Of a stretch of DNA of 15,752 nucleotides, positions 11,183-15,752 are shown in pieces. Positions within the stretch are counted from its first letter, which is position 1. Every line of letters begins with the position of its first letter. The stretch comes from Phycisphaerae bacterium. Lineage in GTDB: Bacteria; Planctomycetota; Phycisphaerae; Phycisphaerales; SM1A02. The notes below the pieces were generated by a model. That model worked only from the letters and a program-made list of their open reading frames with translations. It did no database searches and was not told where the DNA came from. The stretch is from NCBI GenBank assembly GCA_030432455.1, contig JAUIHC010000020.1:1-15752 (forward strand), read 5' to 3'. A program made the translations under genes and the position numbers.

Positions 11183-11216
11183 CCCCCGCCGCGGACGCCC
11201 ACCTCCGCGGCGGGGG
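11183..11216 (+). terminator. Strong hairpin with T-rich 3' flank; conserved-apex copy 2
   Basis: A perfect 13-bp GC stem, CCCCCGCCGCGGA against its complement, closes the loop CGCCCACC (11196-11203). The 3' flank TACTTGCGTTTTGA is the most T-rich stretch after any hairpin in the window. This makes it the best candidate for a classical intrinsic terminator, although it lies 337 nt behind the nrdJ stop. The apex is identical to that of the hairpin at 10920-10947. Confidence 0.5.
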
Positions 11217-11356
11217 TACTTGCGTTTTGATCGCTCGGAATGGCCCTTCGGGCCACACCTCGCTTTCGTGATCTCGGTCGGCGCAGCGTGGAAGGCTGCG
11301 CAGGTTGGGTCGGGCGTGTGAACGCCGCGGGCTCGATCGATCACCGAGACGGCCGA
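11217..11356. other. Non-coding segment with small hairpins
   Basis: No gene is seen. TGGCCC/GGGCCA with a TTC loop lies at 11241-11255 and GCGCAGC/GCTGCGC at 11281-11301. Confidence 0.4.
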
Positions 11357-11487
11357 GGACCCCCTCCGCCCGCTGCGCGGGCACCTCCCCCGGGACCGGG
11401 GGAGGAGAATCGGGGTGCCGCGCCGACACCAGAATTCCGCTCCCCCGCCCGCGGGGGAGCTGTCGCCGAAGGCGGCTGAGGGGGCCC
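11357..11487. repeat. Inverted pair of 54-bp REP-like palindromic units
   Basis: Unit A (11357-11410, forward) and unit B (11434-11487, reverse) align along their length without gaps. Shared parts are GG-x-CCCCCTC-x-GCC, a small stem with CT-x-CG, CA-x-CTCCCCCG, five variable bases, GGGGGAG and GAAT. Each unit contains its own palindromes: CCTCCCCCGG-GA-CCGGGGGAGG (11384-11405) in A and GCTCCCCCGC-CC-GCGGGGGAGC (11439-11460) in B. A 23-bp spacer separates them. This is the layout of a paired REP/BIME element: two related units in opposite orientation, each able to fold. No transposase is nearby. Confidence 0.7.
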
Positions 11488-11579
11488 ACGCGGGTCACGG
11501 CGTCGCCAACCCGCAATCACCTGATCTCCTGCTCACATGCTCTCGCCGAAGGCGCCCGAGTTCTGTCAAACTCCCCTCG

Positions 11580-11606
11580 AATCTCCAATCTCCAATCTCC
11601 AATCTC
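11580..11606 (+). repeat. Heptanucleotide tandem repeat (AATCTCC)
   Basis: Almost four head-to-tail copies of AATCTCC (three complete, the fourth ending in AATCTC). It resembles the short tandemly repeated heptamers known from cyanobacteria and other bacteria. It ends 20 nt before the DUF1684 start codon and so occupies the leader where promoter and ribosome-binding elements would be expected. Confidence 0.75.
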
Positions 11607-11626
11607 GACTCTCGCCCCCCACCCCC

Positions 11627-12469
11627 ATGCCACCCCCGACCTCCCATCTTCACTGGATCGACGCCCGCGACCGTGCCCTCCGCGATCCGGAAGGCTGGCT
11701 GTCACTCGTCGCCTTGCACTGGCTCGTGCCCGGCGACACCACCATCACCGTCTCGGGTGCGACGGACGATCGGCGGGTGGTCCTGCCCGGCGCTCTCGCG
11801 TCGCCCGCGGCCACCGTGTCACTCGCCGACGACGGACGCGTCACCGCGACGCCCGCCGCCGGTATCGACGCGACACTCGACGACGCGGCGATCGCGCCAG
11901 GGCTCACCGTGGATCTTCGCGACGACCGGAACGGCCCGCCGTCGGTCCTCCGGTTCGGCCGGTTGCACGTCACCCACATCCACCGCCAGCATCGGGCGGC
12001 GCTTCGCATCCGCGACCGGGAGGCGCCGACGCTCGTGAACTTCCGGAGCGTGCCTCGCTTCGACTTCGACCCTCGCTGGACCGTCCCCGCCCGCGTCGAA
12101 CCCGCCCCGCCGGACGCGACCATCCCCGTCACCCTCATCACCGAGCATGTCGAGGACCACCCCATCGCGGGAACGCTGGTCTTCGAGATCGACGGGCGTG
12201 AACATCGCCTCGTCGCCGAGAAGAGCGGCGAGGCGCTCTTCGTCGTCTTCGGTGACGAGACGAACCGCCGAACCGACGACGCGGGAACGTACGGTGGCGG
12301 TCGCTTCCTGTCGGTCCCAGCGCCGGATGCCGACGGTCGGACCACGATCGACTTCAACCGTGCGGTGAATCCACCGTGCTCGTTCACCCCCTTCGCGACC
12401 TGCCCGACCCCGCCCGAACCCAACCGCCTTCCGTTCGCCGTCCTCGCCGGCGAACGGCGACCCCACTGA
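11627..12469 (+). CDS. DUF1684 family protein
   Basis: A 280-aa soluble protein matching the DUF1684 family, whose biochemical role I do not know. Family features are the N-terminal HWIDARDRALRDPEGWLSL stretch, FDPRW (147-151), the GTLVFEIDG segment, LFVVFGDETNR, TYGGGRFLSV and the hallmark C-terminus DFNRAVNPPCSFTPFATC (about 242-259), then NRLPFAVLAGE. ATG 11627 gives the usual family N-terminus. An in-frame ATG at 11537 would add 30 residues encoded partly by the AATCTCC repeat, so it is less likely. No clear Shine-Dalgarno sequence precedes 11627, where the leader is C-rich. The downstream lipoprotein gene starts 13 bp after the stop, suggesting one operon. No signal peptide is seen. Confidence 0.88.
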   Translation: MPPPTSHLHWIDARDRALRDPEGWLSLVALHWLVPGDTTITVSGATDDRRVVLPGALASPAATVSLADDGRVTATPAAGIDATLDDAAIAPGLTVDLRDDRNGPPSVLRFGRLHVTHIHRQHRAALRIRDREAPTLVNFRSVPRFDFDPRWTVPARVEPAPPDATIPVTLITEHVEDHPIAGTLVFEIDGREHRLVAEKSGEALFVVFGDETNRRTDDAGTYGGGRFLSVPAPDADGRTTIDFNRAVNPPCSFTPFATCPTPPEPNRLPFAVLAGERRPH

Positions 12470-12482
12470 CCGGAGCCCCCGC

Positions 12483-12911
12483 ATGACCCCCCGACGACGC
12501 CCTGGAATCGCCCCCTGTCTTCTGACCCTCGTCACCACCGCCGGCGGCTGTGCCATCGGAGACGCTCGCCCGGCCGCGGTCGAGCGGCGGGAACACACCT
12601 CGAACCTCAATCACGTGGTGCTCATCTCGCTCACCGACCCCGCCGACGCCGCCGCCTGCGAGGCCGACTGCCGGGAGATGCTGGGCGCGATCGAGGTGGT
12701 GGAGACGATCTGGGTCGGCACCCCGGTCGACACCGGCCGGGCCGCGGTCGATGACGACTATCAGGTCGGCCTCTGCGTCGGCTTCGAGACGGTGGACGAC
12801 CTCCAGGCCTACCTGCAGGATCCGCGCCATCTCGAGCTGGTCGAGGTCTGGAAACCGAGAGCGGCCCGGTTCCGGATCTTCGATGTCGGAACCCGGACAC
12901 TCGACCGATAG
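12483..12911 (+). CDS. Dabb-domain (stress-responsive alpha/beta barrel) lipoprotein
   Basis: A 142-aa product. The N-terminus (MTPRRRP, hydrophobic stretch, TTAGGC) is a lipoprotein signal with Cys23 as the likely lipidated residue; the lipobox AGGC is degenerate at -3. Residues about 43-135 (NHVVLISL..., GFETVDDLQAYLQDPRHLELVE, RFRIFDV) match the Dabb ferredoxin-like fold, which usually forms dimeric barrels. In other bacteria and plants the fold is linked to stress response or small-molecule binding; a membrane-anchored version has no known role. A CGGAG ribosome-binding site lies just downstream of the DUF1684 stop, 7 nt before the ATG, which supports translational coupling with DUF1684. 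Confidence 0.85.
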   Translation: MTPRRRPGIAPCLLTLVTTAGGCAIGDARPAAVERREHTSNLNHVVLISLTDPADAAACEADCREMLGAIEVVETIWVGTPVDTGRAAVDDDYQVGLCVGFETVDDLQAYLQDPRHLELVEVWKPRAARFRIFDVGTRTLDR

Positions 12912-12979
12912 AGAGCCGACACGGACACCCCCTTCCCGCACAGAGGGTCCGATAGACTCGCGGGAACGGAAGGAATCAG

Positions 12980-13828
12980 ATGGCCATCCAGACCTCGATC
13001 AAGAAGAGCTTCGTCTACTGGAACCTGCTCTACCTCGTCCTGTGCGGCGGTCTGGGCGCGTGGGGCGCGTACGACTATTGGGTCAGCATCCCGGCGAAGG
13101 AGGAGGCGGTCGAGCGGTACACCTCGCTCATGGGCGAGTTCGCGACACTCGAACTGCGCGGGCAGTACCAGCAACTCGCCGGGAAGCGGGCCCAGAACGC
13201 CCTCACCGAGGACGAGCGGGCCACGCTGCAGGAGCTCGAGAAGTCGATGCAGGAGGCGGGCATGACCTCCGCCCCGCCACCGCTCTCCGATTCGGAGAAG
13301 GCCCGGTACACGGAGATCAAGGACATCCTCACCGCCGAGTTCGAGAACACCCAGCCCGAACCCCCGGCGAGCTACGACCGGTGGGTCAACCTCTGGGTCT
13401 ATGTCGTCGGCACCGGCATCCTCGGTACGCCGTACTTCGCGTGGCGACTGGTCTCCCGACGCGGCCAGACCTGGCGGCTCGAGGACGACGGCTCGCTCTC
13501 GACCCCGGAGGGGACCTACCCCGCGGACGCGATCGAGGACATCGACATGTCCATCTGGATGAAGAAGTCGATCGCGAAGGTCCGGATCCGCGACCGTGCC
13601 GAGCCGGTCGTCCTCGACGACTACGAGTATCAGGACGCGTACAAGATCATCGGAGCCCTGGCCCAGCGGTTCCATCCGGACGAGTGGACCCCCGAGGCGA
13701 AGCCGGTGAAGGAGGATGCGACGCCGGTGAAGGAGGATGCGACGCCGGTGAAGGAGGATGCGACGCCGTTGAAGGAGGATGCGTCCGAGGTCGCCGATCC
13801 CGAATCGGACGGCACCCCCCGGACCTGA
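12980..13828 (+). CDS. Hypothetical membrane protein with two transmembrane helices and a heptapeptide-repeat tail
   Basis: A 282-aa product of no family I can name. ATG 12980 has a good ribosome-binding site (GGAAGGA, spacing 5). TM helices are seen at about residues 11-31 and 137-156. The roughly 100 residues between them are rich in Glu/Gln/Arg and probably helical. After TM2 comes a basic RLVSRRG and a compact domain of about 75 residues (TWRLEDDGSLSTPEGTYPAD...ALAQRF) that looks like a small beta-rich, PH-like fold, though this is inference. Residues 242-269 are four copies of P(V/L)KEDA(T/S). An inverted repeat (TTCCCGC/GCGGGAA, 12933-12966) ends just before the ribosome-binding site, with GATAGACT in its loop as a possible -10 box. 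It may be co-transcribed with the following B12/GTPase gene. Confidence 0.8.
   Translation: MAIQTSIKKSFVYWNLLYLVLCGGLGAWGAYDYWVSIPAKEEAVERYTSLMGEFATLELRGQYQQLAGKRAQNALTEDERATLQELEKSMQEAGMTSAPPPLSDSEKARYTEIKDILTAEFENTQPEPPASYDRWVNLWVYVVGTGILGTPYFAWRLVSRRGQTWRLEDDGSLSTPEGTYPADAIEDIDMSIWMKKSIAKVRIRDRAEPVVLDDYEYQDAYKIIGALAQRFHPDEWTPEAKPVKEDATPVKEDATPVKEDATPLKEDASEVADPESDGTPRT
13703..13786 (+). repeat. Four in-frame 21-bp tandem repeats
   Basis: Units at 13703-13723, 13724-13744, 13745-13765 and 13766-13786. The first three are identical and the fourth differs at two positions (GTG to TTG, ACG to TCC). Being a multiple of three, copy-number change would lengthen the KEDA-rich tail without a frameshift. 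Confidence 0.9.
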
Positions 13829-13928
13829 CCCTCGGGATCCGGCAGCGGCTGGCGGTATCATGGGCGATTCGATGCCGGCTCCCCCGAGGAGTCGGCGACC
13901 CCGAGTCCCCCGCCCCGGAGCCGGACGC

Positions 13929-15044
13929 ATGCGCGCCACGACCGAGCCGACGACCGCCCTCGAGAAGACCGACCGCTGCGGCGACCTGCCGCATCGCCCC
14001 CGCGTGCTGCTCGGCAAGATGGGCCTCGATGGCCACGACCGCGGCGTGAAGCTCATCGCCCGACTGCTCCGCGACAGCGGCATCCACGTCATCTACTCGG
14101 GTCTCTGGCAGACCCCTCGCAGCCTCGCGATCGGGGCCCGCGACGAGGACGTGGACTGCATCGCCTGCTCGATGATGAGCAACTCCCACCTCGTGCTGGT
14201 GCCGAACCTGCTCAAGGAGCTCGCCGCGGTCGGTCGTCCCGACATCACCGTCAATGTCGGCGGCATCATTCCGCAGGAGGACGTCCAGACCCTGAAGGAC
14301 GCCGGCGTTCGCGAGATCTACCACACCGGCACCGGCATGGACGAGATCGTGGACAGCGTTCGCCGCTCGGTGACCGACTACGGCCCCGCGAACTACGACG
14401 ACCCCAACGCGAACCTCGCCCGCATGTTGAGCCTCGCTCATGCGGGCGCCCCGCCCGCCGACGCCCCGCGGGCGAGGCCCAAGCGGGTCGTCGGTCTGAC
14501 CGGCGCCCCGGGCGCCGGCAAGAGCACGCTCGTCGCGGCGATGGCGAACGAGGCGGTGCGACGCGGAGAAAGAGTCGCGGTCGTCGCCTTCGATCCGATG
14601 AGCCCGATCACCAGCGGCGCCCTCCTGGGCGACCGACTCCGCGTCGACTTCAATGCGGTGGACGACAAGGTCTTCTACCGCAGCCTCGCGATCGTCGGCG
14701 AGGACTACCGCAGCCTCCCCGACCTCATCGAGCTCGTCGGTGGCGCGGGTTGGGACACCCTGCTCATCGAGACGGTCGGCGCCGGGCAGAACGACGTCGC
14801 GATCCGCGAACACGTGGACATGACGGCGGTCGTCGTGGTGCCGGGCATGGGTGACTCGGTGCAGATGGACAAGGCGGGCATTCTGGAGATCGCCGACCTC
14901 TTCGTGGTGAACAAGGCCGATCACGCGGGCGAGCACCAGCTCGTCCGCGAACTCATGGACATCGCCGAGGGACGACCGATCCACGAGACGGTCGCGACCG
15001 AGGGCAAGGGCGTGGTCGAGTTGCTCGAACGCATCCTCGGCTGA
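13929..15044 (+). CDS. Cobalamin-binding domain fused to a MeaB/IcmF-type GTPase (no mutase domain)
   Basis: A 371-aa product. Residues about 23-155 form a B12-binding Rossmann domain like the small subunit of acyl-CoA mutases: LDGHDRG contains the D-x-H-x-x-G motif (D34, H36 the likely cobalt ligand, G39), followed by CSMMSNSHL and VNVGGIIP. Residues about 187-371 form a G3E-family GTPase: Walker A GAPGAGKS (192-199), DPMSPITSGALLGDR, ETVGAGQND (281-289) and NKAD (328-331). MeaB-type proteins gate AdoCbl loading and protect mutases. This domain order equals the front half of the fused isobutyryl-CoA mutase IcmF, but the stop codon falls where the TIM-barrel mutase would begin. The C-terminal dimerisation arm of free MeaB is also absent. 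ATG 13929 has GGAG 8 nt upstream; ATG 13860 is an alternative. It is probably in an operon with the next gene. Confidence 0.9.
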   Translation: MRATTEPTTALEKTDRCGDLPHRPRVLLGKMGLDGHDRGVKLIARLLRDSGIHVIYSGLWQTPRSLAIGARDEDVDCIACSMMSNSHLVLVPNLLKELAAVGRPDITVNVGGIIPQEDVQTLKDAGVREIYHTGTGMDEIVDSVRRSVTDYGPANYDDPNANLARMLSLAHAGAPPADAPRARPKRVVGLTGAPGAGKSTLVAAMANEAVRRGERVAVVAFDPMSPITSGALLGDRLRVDFNAVDDKVFYRSLAIVGEDYRSLPDLIELVGGAGWDTLLIETVGAGQNDVAIREHVDMTAVVVVPGMGDSVQMDKAGILEIADLFVVNKADHAGEHQLVRELMDIAEGRPIHETVATEGKGVVELLERILG

Positions 15045-15057
15045 CCATCCGACCGTC

Positions 15058-15752
<695 letters not shown>

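Noticed and set aside
10847..11579. tRNA or other classical RNA gene in the space behind nrdJ
   Set aside because: A GGTTCGAGAC segment near 11019 recalls a T-loop, but no acceptor or anticodon stem can be placed around it.
11305..12201. Open frames across the REP-like element and the DUF1684 gene in other frames
   Set aside because: The translations are Arg/Pro-rich repeats of hairpin DNA and overlap the well-supported DUF1684 frame.
13703..13786. CRISPR-like array
   Set aside because: Repeats are contiguous without spacers and lie in frame within a coding sequence.

Overview
The window is GC-rich and looks like a planctomycete, most likely of the class Phycisphaerae. The main evidence is a secreted protein pair carrying the EF-hand/dockerin-like signature CPxDxxGDGxVxGADxGxxLAxWGxC at or near the C-terminus, together with Cys-rich modules of the type DCCEILWDxxCAxLA. 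NrdJ (class II RNR), UPF0316 and DUF1684 proteins fit this assignment but do not prove it. The 3' end breaks off in a trinucleotide repeat, so it may be a contig end.

Layout. (1) 2-166: tail of a dockerin-like secreted protein, followed by two abutting strong hairpins. (2) 336-2987 (+): large secreted Cys-rich protein with three ~172-aa repeats. (3) 2992-3711 (-): SDR oxidoreductase, convergent with the previous gene, and 3779-6025 (-): UvrD/PcrA helicase, probably one transcript. (4) 6026-7285: a 1.26-kb region without a convincing gene. It holds a pair of NrdR-box-like sites near 6221-6266 and then about 1 kb packed with inverted repeats. (5) 7286-10846 (+): AdoCbl-dependent ribonucleotide reductase NrdJ. 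(6) 10847-11626: 780 bp without a gene, containing several strong hairpins, an inverted pair of 54-bp REP-like units and an AATCTCC heptad repeat. (7) 11627-12911 (+): DUF1684 protein and Dabb-domain lipoprotein, a two-gene operon. (8) 12980-13828 (+): two-helix membrane protein with a heptapeptide repeat tail. (9) 13929-15044 (+): cobalamin-binding domain fused to a MeaB/IcmF-type GTPase, without a mutase domain. (10) 15058-15684 (+): UPF0316 membrane protein whose stop codon is the first of 21 tandem TAG triplets.

The most interesting points are these. The nrdJ region appears to combine NrdR-type control with an unusually long, structured leader. A free-standing front half of an IcmF-like protein lies 3 kb downstream of this other B12-dependent system. 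Two hairpins behind nrdJ share an identical 12-nt apex on unrelated stems. The window ends in a (TAG)21 microsatellite. No CRISPR array, tRNA, rRNA, transposase or phage gene is visible.
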